In this document: one piece after another, positions 38,867-47,562 of the stretch
Position numbering within the stretch: position 1 is the stretch's first letter
How the letters are laid out: each line of letters opens with the position of its first letter
From: Phycisphaera mikurensis NBRC 102666
GTDB lineage: Bacteria > Planctomycetota > Phycisphaerae > Phycisphaerales > SM1A02
Reading direction: 5' to 3'
DNA length: 52,284 nt
Assembly (NCBI GenBank): GCA_945878575.1
Contig: CAMDUB010000013.1
Span: 1 to 52,284, forward strand
Notes under the pieces: model-generated
Databases searched by the model: none
Told to the model about the DNA's origin: nothing
The model's input: only the letters and a program-made list of their open reading frames with translations
Made by a program: the position numbers and the translations under genes

Positions 38867-40683
38867 CCAATCACATGCGTGCCACGATCATTGCCATCTT
38901 CCTGTGCCTCTCCCTGCTGCGAACCGTAGCGGCAGGCGATGCGCAGTTCCGCATGCCGGAGGGGAACGCGTATGAAGGCACCCCGTTTCTGGTGACCATT
39001 GAAGTCACCGACGCAAGCGATGTGAAGCCGCCGGTCGCTCCGGAGATCCCGGGTGCGACGGTGCGTGTCGTTGAACGCGGCCGGCAATCGATGACCGAGC
39101 TTCGTGGTGGACGGGTGCGCAATTCAACCTCCGTGACCTACGCAGTCGAGATCACGCCAGAGCGGGTCGGCAGCATCCAAATTCCTGCACTCACGGTGCT
39201 TGTTGACGGCAAGGAACTCCGCAGCAAGCCGCAACGCGTGGAAGTAATGAAGAGCGAAGCTGGCAACCTGTTGTCTGCCGAGGTCATTGGCCTACCAGCA
39301 GAGGGCTATGTTGGCCAACCGCTCGACTTGATCCTTCGAATCAGCGTCCGTGCTTTCAAAGATCCGTCCTATGGACAACTGAATGAGTCGCAGATGTGGC
39401 AACTTGTTGACTTACAGGGCAGCGAATGGGGCGAGTTTCAGCAGCAAGTCGCCGAGCTGCGACAGCGCAATGCCGCGCCGCGCGCCCAGCAGGAAGTGCG
39501 CAATGGCGGGACCTACTTCAATTATGAGTTGACGCGCCGGACATGGCCGCCAAAGACCGGGACACCAGATATCGGCGCGGTTCGAATCCGGATGACGTAT
39601 CCGATTGCACTTCGCGAAGTGCAGAACCTGTTCCTCGACCGTCAACTCACTATCAGCGAGTCGCGACCACTCTCCGTCACTGCAAAGATGTCCGGCATCA
39701 CCATTCTTCCGCTGCCGGAACTGGATCGCCCCGCTTCGTTTAGTGGCGCCGTCGGAGCGTTTGCTATTGCCGTGACTGCCAAGCCAACGACGGTTGCCGT
39801 GGGTGAACCGGTGACACTGACGCTGGCCATCACGGACATACGCGGCGGTGCAAATTTGGAAACGCTGCAGCCCCCTGCCCTTGCAGCCGATGTGCAACTG
39901 GCCAAGGAATTCCGAATTCCCAACGAACCGCTCTCCGGTATTGTCAGCGGTAACACCAAACGCTTTACCGTCACGGTTCGACCGCTCCGCGCTGGGACCG
40001 CCGCGATTCCACCTATTGAATACAGCGCGTTTGACCCGCAGAATCGCGCCTATGCGGTGAGTCGAAGTCAGCCGATTCCCATCACCGTTACCCCGGCAAA
40101 TGAGATGGATCTGTCCAAGATCGTCACCGGCGGTGCGAGTACGACCACCGACGCAGCGACGCCCGGAACGCAATTGACAGAAGTTCAAGGCGGTTTGGTG
40201 GCCAACCGCCCGGTGACTGAAGCGCTTCTTGCCGACGAACGATTGCACACCGGCCCGATCGAACTCGCCGGACTGGTCTTGCCGCCGGTTGGGGCCGCCG
40301 TAGCACTTGCCTTTCGAATGCATCGCACCCGGCACGCGCGCGACGGCGGTCTTGCTCGTCGCAGTCGTGCGCGCCGAACCGCGGATGCACGACTGCGTGC
40401 CGCGACCGACGCCACGGGACTCGCCGGTGCGATCACTGGATTTGTGGAGGACATGACCGGTCGTGCTGCCGGAACACTCACGCGCGGTGACCTGGAGCGC
40501 GTCCTCGCAACCGCTGGTGTTGATCACGAACTACGAAACCGTATCGCTGAATTCCTTGGTCACTGCGACCGTGCCCGGTATGCAGGGGCTGCCACGCCAG
40601 CCGAACTGGCGGCCGAGGCACAGCGCGCCATCGATGCACTTGATGCTGCGCGCCTCCGCGCAACCAACGGGGGTATCCGATGA
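38863..40683 (+). CDS. batD: BatD oxygen-tolerance protein
   Basis: 606 residues. Start GTG 38863 overlaps the batC stop (GTGA); ATG 38875 is an alternative. Signal peptide, then repeated immunoglobulin-like domains typical of BatD: AQFRMPEGNAYEGTPFLVTIEVTDASDVKPPVAPEIPGATVRVVERGRQS, VTYAVEITPERVGSIQIPALTVLVDGKELRSKPQRVEV, and PTTVAVGEPVTLTLAITDIRGGANLETLQPP. One membrane span (IELAGLVLPPVGAAVALAF, about 467-485) and a cytoplasmic helical tail of about 110 residues. The periplasmic mass likely contacts BatA and BatB. ATGA overlap with batE. Confidence 0.9.
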   Translation: MTNHMRATIIAIFLCLSLLRTVAAGDAQFRMPEGNAYEGTPFLVTIEVTDASDVKPPVAPEIPGATVRVVERGRQSMTELRGGRVRNSTSVTYAVEITPERVGSIQIPALTVLVDGKELRSKPQRVEVMKSEAGNLLSAEVIGLPAEGYVGQPLDLILRISVRAFKDPSYGQLNESQMWQLVDLQGSEWGEFQQQVAELRQRNAAPRAQQEVRNGGTYFNYELTRRTWPPKTGTPDIGAVRIRMTYPIALREVQNLFLDRQLTISESRPLSVTAKMSGITILPLPELDRPASFSGAVGAFAIAVTAKPTTVAVGEPVTLTLAITDIRGGANLETLQPPALAADVQLAKEFRIPNEPLSGIVSGNTKRFTVTVRPLRAGTAAIPPIEYSAFDPQNRAYAVSRSQPIPITVTPANEMDLSKIVTGGASTTTDAATPGTQLTEVQGGLVANRPVTEALLADERLHTGPIELAGLVLPPVGAAVALAFRMHRTRHARDGGLARRSRARRTADARLRAATDATGLAGAITGFVEDMTGRAAGTLTRGDLERVLATAGVDHELRNRIAEFLGHCDRARYAGAATPAELAAEAQRAIDALDAARLRATNGGIR

Positions 40684-41528
40684 ACTGGTTCATGAAACTC
40701 TGCATGGCGCTGTGCGTAGTGACGGCTGCCGTTTGCGCAACCGAAGCCTCCGCTACTGACGTCGACCGAACAACCGGTGCCGCAAGCCGCGCGCAAACGG
40801 CGTACGAGCGCGGCATACAACTTCGACGCACTGACGCAGCGGCGAGCCTGGATGCGTTCCGCGAAAGCGCTCAGTTGTGGGAGCGAATCCGTACCGCCGG
40901 CGCCGAGAACGGACCACTTGAATTCAACCTCGGCAATGCATACATGGAGTCGGGCGACATCGGTCGTGCGATCGCCGCGTACGTGCGCGCTGAGCGATTC
41001 ATACCGGGCGACTCCGACTTGGAACACAACCTGTCGCGCGCGCGTGCGGGAGTAAAAAGTTCCTTCGAGCGAACGGGCGGCACGCTCCTGGTGGATTCCG
41101 TGGCGCGCTGGTGGCACTTGGTGCCGCGATCAGTCCGAATGCTCCTTGGCTGGCTGTGCTGGCTTGGTTTCTGGGGAACACTGGCCGCATGGTTCATCCG
41201 TCCGGCCACCCCGCGCGGTGGCGTGGGTGCGGCACCCGGAGCCGGCTGGCGCGTGGCGATCATCACGCTTCTGTGCGGGGCAACACTCTTTGGCGGCAGC
41301 GTGATTGCTGATGAGTACCTCCATACCAGCCGCCCGCGCGCGGTGCTGGTGGACAACGGCGTCACGCTCCGCAAAGGTAACGGCGATGGATTCGAACCCG
41401 CGTTCGTGGAAACGCTCGGCGCAGGCGTCGAAAGCACCGTGATCGAGACTCGCCCGGGTTGGCTGCGCATCGAACTGCCGGATGGTCGTTCCGGATGGAT
41501 TCGTGAGTCGCAGGCCGCACAGTTGTAG
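40680..41528 (+). CDS. batE: BatE-like TPR and SH3 protein
   Basis: 282 residues. Signal peptide, TPRs (EFNLGNAYMESGDIGRAIAAYVRAERFIPGDSDLEHNLSRAR, about 80-121), two membrane segments (LLGWLCWLGFWGTLAAWFI and VAIITLLCGATLFGGSVIA), and a C-terminal SH3-like domain (AVLVDNGVTLRKGNGDGFEPAFVETLGAGVESTVIETRPGWLRIELPDGRSGWI). This TPR-TM-TM-SH3 order is the BatE layout. Last gene of the Bat operon. A transcript end is not obvious: the hairpin at 41602-41629 has its T-tract on the other strand. Confidence 0.88.
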   Translation: MNWFMKLCMALCVVTAAVCATEASATDVDRTTGAASRAQTAYERGIQLRRTDAAASLDAFRESAQLWERIRTAGAENGPLEFNLGNAYMESGDIGRAIAAYVRAERFIPGDSDLEHNLSRARAGVKSSFERTGGTLLVDSVARWWHLVPRSVRMLLGWLCWLGFWGTLAAWFIRPATPRGGVGAAPGAGWRVAIITLLCGATLFGGSVIADEYLHTSRPRAVLVDNGVTLRKGNGDGFEPAFVETLGAGVESTVIETRPGWLRIELPDGRSGWIRESQAAQL

Positions 41529-41581
41529 AGCGGCGTGGCGGTCGATGGACTCGACTCATCGGCGTGATCGGACAACACGGC

Positions 41582-41629
41582 CGAAGTAAAAACAAAAGCA
41601 AGCTCGCCCCGCGATGATGCGGGGCGAGC
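41582..41629 (-). terminator. Rho-independent terminator for tRNA-Ser(CGA)
   Basis: Perfect 11-base-pair stem gctcgccccgc/gcggggcgagc at 41602-41629 with loop gatgat. Read on the minus strand it is followed by TTGCTTTTGTTTTTAC (41584-41601), a proper T-tract, four bases past the tRNA 3' end. In the plus direction no T-tract follows. Confidence 0.9.
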
Positions 41630-41633
41630 GAAG

Positions 41634-41720
41634 CGGAGAGGGTGGGATTCGAACCCACGAGCAGGCAAGCCCGCTGCTAGTTTTCGAGACTAGTCCCTTC
41701 AACCGCTCAGGCACCTCTCC
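41634..41720 (-). tRNA. tRNA-Ser (anticodon CGA)
   Basis: Class II tRNA of 87 bases: acceptor GGAGAGG/CCTCTCC with discriminator G, anticodon stem CTAGT/ACTAG and loop CTCGAAA (anticodon CGA), long variable arm, T arm GTGGGTTCGAATCCCAC. No encoded CCA. It lies 78 bases downstream of rpoZ on the same strand and ahead of a terminator, so it may be made from the rpoZ transcript as well as its own. Confidence 0.95.
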
Positions 41721-41758
41721 GGGTGGAACGGGACAAAGACAGTATGCGCGGGATCTGG

Positions 41759-41778
41759 GCGTCGGTCAATTCCGACGC
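41759..41778 (-). other. Hairpin between rpoZ and tRNA-Ser
   Basis: Stem gcgtcgg/ccgacgc with loop tcaatt, 20 bases past the rpoZ stop. No T-tract, so it may be a processing or protection signal in a shared rpoZ-tRNA transcript rather than a terminator. Confidence 0.4.
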
Positions 41779-41798
41779 TCTGCAATCCCGGTGCGAAG

Positions 41799-42023
41799 TC
41801 AGCGACGAGGCGGAGCCTCAAGCCCGCTGGCTTCCCAATCAATGGTGATCTTCTCTTGCACAATCTCGTCGATGACGACTTCGAAGTCGGTCCGACCATT
41901 GCGCTCAACGAGCGGACGGGCTCCGTCAACGAGTTCGCCGAGGCGACGCTGGATCAGGGCGGTCAGCTTGAAACGGCCGCCGAGCTTTTGGACGATTTCA
42001 TCGCTCTTCAATGCGTCAATCAC
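41799..42023 (-). CDS. rpoZ: DNA-directed RNA polymerase omega subunit
   Basis: 74 residues from a GTG at 42023, supported by GGAG eight bases upstream. Sequence IDALKSDEIVQKLGGRFKLTALIQRRLGELVDGARPLVERNGRTDFEVVIDEIVQEKITI follows the omega fold (KLGxRFxLTxLVxxRxRxLxxGxxPLV). Omega helps assemble RNA polymerase by holding beta-prime. A frame extension to 42125 has no homology. It diverges from rnpA over about 145 bases, which hold no rpmH. Confidence 0.88.
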   Translation of the reverse strand: MIDALKSDEIVQKLGGRFKLTALIQRRLGELVDGARPLVERNGRTDFEVVIDEIVQEKITIDWEASGLEAPPRR

Positions 42024-42168
42024 GAGCAGGCTCCGATAGGAAAGACCGAATGTGCATGGAACGTTCACGAAGGGCACCGCCCAATCGCGAGCCGAGCAGT
42101 ATAGCCCTGCCCCGCGCAGCCGCAAAGAGCCGAGAATATGCGCACCCCTGCCCCGGTACCCTCCTCCG

Positions 42169-42540
42169 GTGCCTCCAAGTGGAAATCAGCGATTCCCGGC
42201 CGTCCTGCACGTCAAGCGCGGCGAAGATTTCGACCGTGCCTACGCGCAGCGGCGCCGCCAGGACTGCGGCGGGATCATTGTCTACGCAGCGCGCAATGAG
42301 CTGCCGATCACGCGCATCGGACTGAGCGTCTCCCGCAAGGTTGGGAATGCCGTGGCTCGGAACCGATTGAAGCGACTGTTGCGTGAGGCATTCCGCGCGG
42401 TGCAGCACGATTTGCCAACCGGGCTCGACCTGGTAGTGGTGGCGCGACGACATGGCGAGTGGGACGCTGAACGGTATCGAAACGCGTTGCATCAATCAGC
42501 GCGTGCACTGCATGCGTTGATTCACGGCACCGGGTCGTGA
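42169..42540 (+). CDS. rnpA: Ribonuclease P protein component
   Basis: 123 residues from GTG 42169, the likeliest start by length; the open frame reaches 42052. Core motifs: FPAVLHVKRGEDFDRAYAQRRRQDCGGIIVYA, then RIGLSVSRKVGNAVARNRLKRLLREAFRAVQHDLPTGLDLVVVARR with the RNR motif (NAVARNRLKRLLRE). Cofactor of the RNase P RNA in 5' processing of tRNA. rpmH, its usual upstream neighbour, is absent, and yidD is on the opposite strand with the 3' ends overlapping by 19 bases. Confidence 0.9.
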   Translation: MPPSGNQRFPAVLHVKRGEDFDRAYAQRRRQDCGGIIVYAARNELPITRIGLSVSRKVGNAVARNRLKRLLREAFRAVQHDLPTGLDLVVVARRHGEWDAERYRNALHQSARALHALIHGTGS

Positions 42541-42851
42541 CCACATCCACCCCATGGGTTGCATCGCGCAATCCGGCATGCTGCAAGCCACGACCCACGC
42601 AACGCGCCGTGCCGCTCAATTGCTTCCGCGCCATAGACAGAACATGATGGCTGAAATCGGCACCATCCACGCGTGAGCCATGCAATGCGGCGCTGATAGA
42701 AATGAATGCCACCAATACATGCGCGCGCCGGCAAGCCAACGCTCGGGAGCTGCACATTGCCAGGCACACCGTGCGCAGCACCATCATCGGTGTGTGCCCC
42801 GACACGTTTCGCCTGCGCAGCGCCAAGCTCGGCCTGACGCGGCTCAGGCAT
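42522..42851 (-). CDS. yidD: Membrane protein insertion efficiency factor YidD
   Basis: The C-terminal 70 residues (GGIHFYQRRIAWLTRGWCRFQPSCSVYGAEAIERHGALRGSWLAACRIARCNPWGGCGHDPVP) are a clear YidD with its conserved Cys residues (CRFxPSCSxY and RCNPW). The start is uncertain: ATG 42851 gives 109 residues and overlaps the upstream hydrolase stop by eight bases; GTG 42755 would give 77 residues, the usual size. YidD works at the inner membrane next to YidC. Normally the order is rnpA-yidD-yidC on one strand; here yidD is inverted, converges on rnpA and follows a metabolic gene. Confidence 0.85.
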   Translation of the reverse strand: MPEPRQAELGAAQAKRVGAHTDDGAAHGVPGNVQLPSVGLPARACIGGIHFYQRRIAWLTRGWCRFQPSCSVYGAEAIERHGALRGSWLAACRIARCNPWGGCGHDPVP

Positions 42852-43503
42852 GTTGCACCGGATTACGTGTCCGACCAACGCCGGCAATTTCAACTTCAAC
42901 AACGTCGCCTGCCTGTAAGAACACCTTCGGCGAACGCCCAAACCCCACCCCGGATGGCGTTCCGGTGATGATCACCGTGCCAGCCAGCAGCGTGGTGCCA
43001 CGCGAAAGTTCCGAAACAATGCGCGCTACGGAATGGATCATCAATGAGGTCGACGAATCCTGCATGACCACGCCGTTCAGGCGAGTAATGATGCGGAGCG
43101 CCTGCGGATCCGGTACCGCAGATGCGGGCGTAACCGCGCTCATCGGGCAGAAAGTGTCGAATCCCTTGCCACGACAGAACTGGCCACCACCACCCTCGCG
43201 CTGCCACCAACGTGCAGTGACATCATTCGCGGCGGCGTATCCACCAATCACGGTGAACGCCTCCGATTCTGGAACATCCTTACACGTGCGACCAATGATG
43301 ACGGCCAGCTCGCCTTCAAAGTCGACCTGCGGTCCGTGCTCATCGCAAATTGCCGGGATGACGATCGCATCACCATCGGCACAGGCAGACGCGGGATTCT
43401 TCATGAACATCACCAACGCGTCTGGAGCCTTGCCACCCATTTCAGCGACGTGGTCGGTGTAGTTTTTTCCGATCGCAAGAATGGCTGGAGGTGGCGTGCG
43501 CAT
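42844..43503 (-). CDS. Fumarylacetoacetate hydrolase (FAH)-family enzyme
   Basis: 219 residues. AILAIGKNYTDHVAEMGGKAPDALVMFMKNPASAC, the metal-binding VDFEGELAVIIGRTCKDV (E-x-E) and VIGGYAAANDVTARWWQREGGGGQFCRGKGFDTFCPMSAVT are FAH family hallmarks, with GDVVEVEIAGVGRTRNPV at the C-terminus. Family reactions include hydrolysis or decarboxylation of acylpyruvates such as oxaloacetate, and isomerisations of aromatic breakdown products; the present one cannot be told. Soluble, Mg2+ or Mn2+ dependent. It lies 33 bases after the 654-residue gene and overlaps yidD. Confidence 0.9.
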   Translation of the reverse strand: MRTPPPAILAIGKNYTDHVAEMGGKAPDALVMFMKNPASACADGDAIVIPAICDEHGPQVDFEGELAVIIGRTCKDVPESEAFTVIGGYAAANDVTARWWQREGGGGQFCRGKGFDTFCPMSAVTPASAVPDPQALRIITRLNGVVMQDSSTSLMIHSVARIVSELSRGTTLLAGTVIITGTPSGVGFGRSPKVFLQAGDVVEVEIAGVGRTRNPVQHA

Positions 43504-43536
43504 GGCGCGAAGGCTACCGGACAGCCCGCCTGGGAA

Positions 43537-45501
43537 TCAGCGCTTACGGTCCATGGAGCCTTCCTTGCGCTCCTTGTCCTGTGCGGCACGCTTGCTCTCC
43601 CGCTCCGCTAGACGCGCGCGGTAGGCCTCCATGTTGGGCGGCTCCGGGAACAGATTCTCTGCCTTCGCCCCGCCTGAACCAAGCGGGCTTGTAGCCAGGT
43701 CTGCCTCAATCCGCGCACGCGCCGAGTCATAGACCATGGCACGCTGATCTTCCGGCAATCGGTTGTACACCGTCAGCCGATCAACCAGCGGGAGCGACTG
43801 ATCTTGCATGATGCTCACCAACACATCTTCGACGCTGCGCTCCAGCGAACCGATCAGATCTGCAAGTCGCGCGTCGCCCATCTTGGTGCGGAAGTCAGTG
43901 AATCGGTTGGTGCGGAAATACTCAGTGAGATCGCGCGCGTACACCAGCGCCTCGTCCAGCACCTTCTTCTTGCCAACCAGATATCCCTCCAAGAACCCGC
44001 GCCGCAGGATGGCGGAGAGATCGGTGCGCGCAATATCAGGGACCATTTCGTATTCACCAAACGTGGCATTGCGCACAAATACATCGACCGGAGCCACGTA
44101 CTTATTGTTGGGAATGAGTCCGCCGCGACCGCATAGTTTGTCCAGTTCATCAAGCAGTTTCTGTGCTTCCTCAACCTCACCGGCGTGGTACAGCTCGCGC
44201 ACTGCCTGCGCCATGAAGTTCTCATAGAAGTCAACGAACGTATCCGGTCCGCCACCGCGTGCCTTGTAATGCTTGCTGTACAACTCGCGGAAATAGCGAT
44301 CAATGGCCTTAATCCACCGAATGTCATAGAGACGCGTTGGATTGTCCGTTGAGAACGGATCGACGCGCATCAGACCCGAGTGCGCCAACGCCTGCATCGC
44401 CTGAATAGTGGTGCGATCGTCATTGAGAATCCGGTAGATGTCCTCGTCGTTGTTGTAACGCTCCGCACCAATTTCCGCGCCCATCTTGGACCAATAGAAC
44501 GCATGTGACTGCGGATGCCGCCAATCAAAGGGGCCAAATTCCCGCGTGTAGCGGGCCATGCGTGCTGGCTCCATGTTGTAGTCATCAATCAGTACACGCT
44601 TGCGGAGGAACGTCACCAAGTCATCAATCGCCTTGGCGTTCGCAGGGTCTGAGAAGACATCATCCATGGCGGCGTACACCGCGTCGCGACGGCGAAACTG
44701 ATCCTGCAGATTGAAGAGCTTGGCGTAACCCGCGCCAGTGCGAACCGAATGCCACCGTCCGTGCATGAATAGCAAATCACGGTCAAGCTTTACTTTGTAC
44801 TTGGGGTCGAACGCCTGCATCTTTGCCTCAAGCGTGGCAAGCATGGTGGCTACCCCTGGGTCACGCGCAACCAATTCTTCATAGGTGTCCGGGGCATCGG
44901 CAATCGCCTGCAGCCACGCGGCACGCGCTGTAGTTCCTGCCGGTGGTTCGCCAAGAAGCAGGTGCCACTCCTTGGCCAGTTCACGCTTGTAATACAAATG
45001 CGCGTCGTCGCTGAGTCCGTCGACCTTGTGCGCAAACCACCATCCAAGTTCCTTGTAGAGGATCAGGTCGTTCGGGTTGTAACGAATTCCCTTGTTGCGA
45101 ACCAGGTCAAGGCCTTCGTTGACGAGCCGCCAACGCTCCTCGGGAGTGCTGGTCATCACCGAGAGGTTGTACGCCAAGTTGTGACCGTGGAACGCCCACA
45201 CTTCGCCAAAGCGTGGCTGCAATTTGGTGATCAGATCGGCCAAGCGACGCGCGTCGTAGAACTGTGAAAGTTCCCGCATTTGTTGCAGGCGAATCCACAA
45301 ATAATCGACCACCAGTCCGCGCAACGCGCCGACTGCTGCGCCAATGGCAACGATGGGCGGTGCCCCCTCCACTGACACGTTCGTATATCGCAACTTGCCG
45401 TCGTCGCTTGCTGCAACGATGCGCGGCAGCAACGTGCCCGCAACAAACAGCGCCGCCACGGCAAACAGCACCGAAAGGATCTGGATGGTTCGATCACGCA
45501 T
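43537..45501 (-). CDS. Membrane-anchored protein of unknown function linked to an ABC exporter
   Basis: 654 residues. One N-terminal membrane span (IQILSVLFAVAALFVAGTLLPRIVAA), a second weakly hydrophobic stretch (IVAIGAAVGALRGLVVDYLWI), then a large helical region with TPR-like pairs (MRELSQFYDARRLADLITKLQPRFGEVWAFHGHNLAYNLSVMTSTPEERWRLVNEGLDLVRN; FMAQAVRELYHAGEVEEAQKLLDELDKLCG) and a C-terminal charged coiled tail (YRARLAERESKRAAQDKERK). No enzyme motif. It starts three bases after the permease stop, so it belongs to that transport operon, probably as a periplasmic or membrane partner. As I remember, similar proteins occur next to ABC-2 exporters in planctomycetes. Confidence 0.7.
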   Translation of the reverse strand: MRDRTIQILSVLFAVAALFVAGTLLPRIVAASDDGKLRYTNVSVEGAPPIVAIGAAVGALRGLVVDYLWIRLQQMRELSQFYDARRLADLITKLQPRFGEVWAFHGHNLAYNLSVMTSTPEERWRLVNEGLDLVRNKGIRYNPNDLILYKELGWWFAHKVDGLSDDAHLYYKRELAKEWHLLLGEPPAGTTARAAWLQAIADAPDTYEELVARDPGVATMLATLEAKMQAFDPKYKVKLDRDLLFMHGRWHSVRTGAGYAKLFNLQDQFRRRDAVYAAMDDVFSDPANAKAIDDLVTFLRKRVLIDDYNMEPARMARYTREFGPFDWRHPQSHAFYWSKMGAEIGAERYNNDEDIYRILNDDRTTIQAMQALAHSGLMRVDPFSTDNPTRLYDIRWIKAIDRYFRELYSKHYKARGGGPDTFVDFYENFMAQAVRELYHAGEVEEAQKLLDELDKLCGRGGLIPNNKYVAPVDVFVRNATFGEYEMVPDIARTDLSAILRRGFLEGYLVGKKKVLDEALVYARDLTEYFRTNRFTDFRTKMGDARLADLIGSLERSVEDVLVSIMQDQSLPLVDRLTVYNRLPEDQRAMVYDSARARIEADLATSPLGSGGAKAENLFPEPPNMEAYRARLAERESKRAAQDKERKEGSMDRKR

Positions 45502-45504
45502 CGG

Positions 45505-47562
45505 TCAGCCTTGGCCGCTGTAGACGGCAATCTCCTTCCGACGAATCCCCAGCCAACCGATCAGAAGCACGCCGCCCGTCCAACCAAGGCCGATACCAAC
45601 AACGGTGTCAAACAGCGTGGACCACGTGATGGCGCGCCCTTGCGCAAGCGAATCGCTGGGACTGCGCGCCGCGAAGCCGCGCAACAGGAATTCAACGGTT
45701 CGGGCGATCGCCAAGACCACCACCTGAAACGCCCAAATGATGATGCCGCTCTTCTCGTCCGGTGAGTAGTACTTGATGGAGGTTGCCAAGAACGGAGTCA
45801 ACGTTGCCATGGAGAACACGCCGAAGGTCAGCAGCACCGCAATCGGGAAACTCAGCAGCGAACCCGCCGCCACTGCGAGCGCTGCCAAGAACGCCAATTT
45901 GCATCCATCAACAATGATGGCGGAAACCAAATTTCCAGTGAACGTGGACTCGTTGGCCATCACTTCCAATGAATCGTCTTGCACAAAGATGGTCACTGGT
46001 GAAGCGACCGGCTCCTTCTTCTCCTCATCCCATCCGGCTGAAAATATTCGGATCTTGAGGTCGCCCTGCTCGTCAACAAACTTGGGGTCAATATCAAGCG
46101 TGTATGCCTCGCCGGGCGTCCATTCGCGCAATTCCCACATGCCCGCGCCGCCACCGGTGGTGTACTGGAACATGGCCGGGAACTTCTGATGTTCATCATC
46201 GCCACCGCCGTGCAGCTTGTAGCGCAGCGAAATTCCACGCTTCTGCGCAACGATGCCTGCGAGGCCATGGAACACGTACTCATGACTGTCACCAGGCGCG
46301 ATACGCCGTTGTTGATCAAGGAACTCGCGCTGCTTGGTAACCGCAATACTGCGGCGCGTTTGCGCATCGTCAGCCGTGCCGTTGGCAATGTCAGCCTTGA
46401 GCACTGAGTCCCCCTCAATGGTCTGATCAATGATCTCGCGAAGCCGTTCCGGCGGAAGCATTTCAAACTCGGGGCGAAATCCAACGCGCCCCACCAGGAC
46501 GGTGTCGCGCACGTCGCGGGCATCACGCTCATCGGTTGGCTTCTGCGAGGCAAGGTAGGAGGTACCCGCCGCCAACAGAAGTCCGCCACCGATCACCAGC
46601 GAAAGCCCAAGCGTTAACGTGCCAATCCATTTACCAAGCAGCCAACCGCCGTGCGAGATCGGCTTGGTGACCACGGACCACACCTGACGGTCGCGAATCT
46701 CAAACGCGGTGCTGGCGCAGCCGAACACAATCACAAAGAGCGCAGCCATGGTGTAGGAAGCGGTATGACCCCAGTCCAGGAATCCAGGAATGGCCTGCAA
46801 AAGCGCCTCGCCCCGCTCTCGGGAGAGCGCAAGGAATGGAACGATCATGGCGATCGGCAAGGCGAAACCCGGGAGCGCCAGTGTGCGGACTCCCTCAAGA
46901 GCGGTGTTGGACGCCACTGCAATCGAACCGGAACGAAAGCCCAACAATGCACGCGCGCCGTTCCACAGGAACGCAAAAAGCAAGAGAGAAAGTGCAGAAC
47001 TGATCAGCCACTGTGTGCCCGTCGGCCAACCCATCCACCAACAGAACGCGGCACCAGCGCCCACGGCGCCGCCCACTTCCAAGGCAGGCAGTAGGAGCCC
47101 GATCCACACCACTGCGAGTGCACCAATCCCCGTGACCACCATCAAGGCGATCACCAGCGCGGGCGATCGAACCAGTACATAGGGCATCCACAGCGGAACT
47201 TGATCACCAAGGAGCCGCCATGAGAGTTCTTGCTTGACATCGGCAGGCATGACGCCTGCGTCATCAAAGAGATCAATGGCACGACCAACCACCCGAGCGC
47301 CGCCGTACTCACGATCACCAACCGTTACCGTGCCAAGTTGCATGATCTGCATGGCCGCGGGATCACGATCCTGCGCAGAGCACTTCTCCAACGACTTCAA
47401 GATCCCGGCCCGCTGCGTCTGCAGCGAGAACGCCGTGTTCAGGAGCGGCCACGCCACCAGCCCGAGCGCGATGAGGATGGCCAGTGTTGCCAGAATGCGC
47501 GCCGCACGTGTTTCCATGCGCTCGCCGAGCCACCGATGGAGCCGCGCCACGAGTCCGGTCAC
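45505..47562 (-). CDS. ABC-2-type exporter permease with large internal domain
   Basis: 685 residues, GTG start overlapping the ATPase stop (GTGA at 47559-47562). About nine hydrophobic segments: one near the N-terminus, a group at about 130-330 (LVIALMVVTGIGALAVVWIGLLLPALEVG, LISSALSLLLFAFLWNGARALL, LSLVIGGGLLLAAG) and three at the C-terminus. Between them is a polar domain of roughly 200 residues (about 345-550), expected to lie outside the cytoplasm, rich in charged residues and with GMWELREWTPGEAYTLDIDPKF. This layout, hydrophobic-polar-hydrophobic, fits ABC-2 exporters such as the gliding or NatB type. Cargo unknown. Confidence 0.85.
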   Translation of the reverse strand: MTGLVARLHRWLGERMETRAARILATLAILIALGLVAWPLLNTAFSLQTQRAGILKSLEKCSAQDRDPAAMQIMQLGTVTVGDREYGGARVVGRAIDLFDDAGVMPADVKQELSWRLLGDQVPLWMPYVLVRSPALVIALMVVTGIGALAVVWIGLLLPALEVGGAVGAGAAFCWWMGWPTGTQWLISSALSLLLFAFLWNGARALLGFRSGSIAVASNTALEGVRTLALPGFALPIAMIVPFLALSRERGEALLQAIPGFLDWGHTASYTMAALFVIVFGCASTAFEIRDRQVWSVVTKPISHGGWLLGKWIGTLTLGLSLVIGGGLLLAAGTSYLASQKPTDERDARDVRDTVLVGRVGFRPEFEMLPPERLREIIDQTIEGDSVLKADIANGTADDAQTRRSIAVTKQREFLDQQRRIAPGDSHEYVFHGLAGIVAQKRGISLRYKLHGGGDDEHQKFPAMFQYTTGGGAGMWELREWTPGEAYTLDIDPKFVDEQGDLKIRIFSAGWDEEKKEPVASPVTIFVQDDSLEVMANESTFTGNLVSAIIVDGCKLAFLAALAVAAGSLLSFPIAVLLTFGVFSMATLTPFLATSIKYYSPDEKSGIIIWAFQVVVLAIARTVEFLLRGFAARSPSDSLAQGRAITWSTLFDTVVGIGLGWTGGVLLIGWLGIRRKEIAVYSGQG

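Noticed and set aside
41602-41629. Terminator for the Bat operon in the plus direction
   Set aside because: The T-tract lies on the minus-strand side only; in the plus direction the stem is followed by gaagcggag.
42052-42168. A longer RnpA starting at 42052
   Set aside because: The extra 39 residues are Pro/Arg/Ser-rich without family match and cover the probable promoter region shared with rpoZ.
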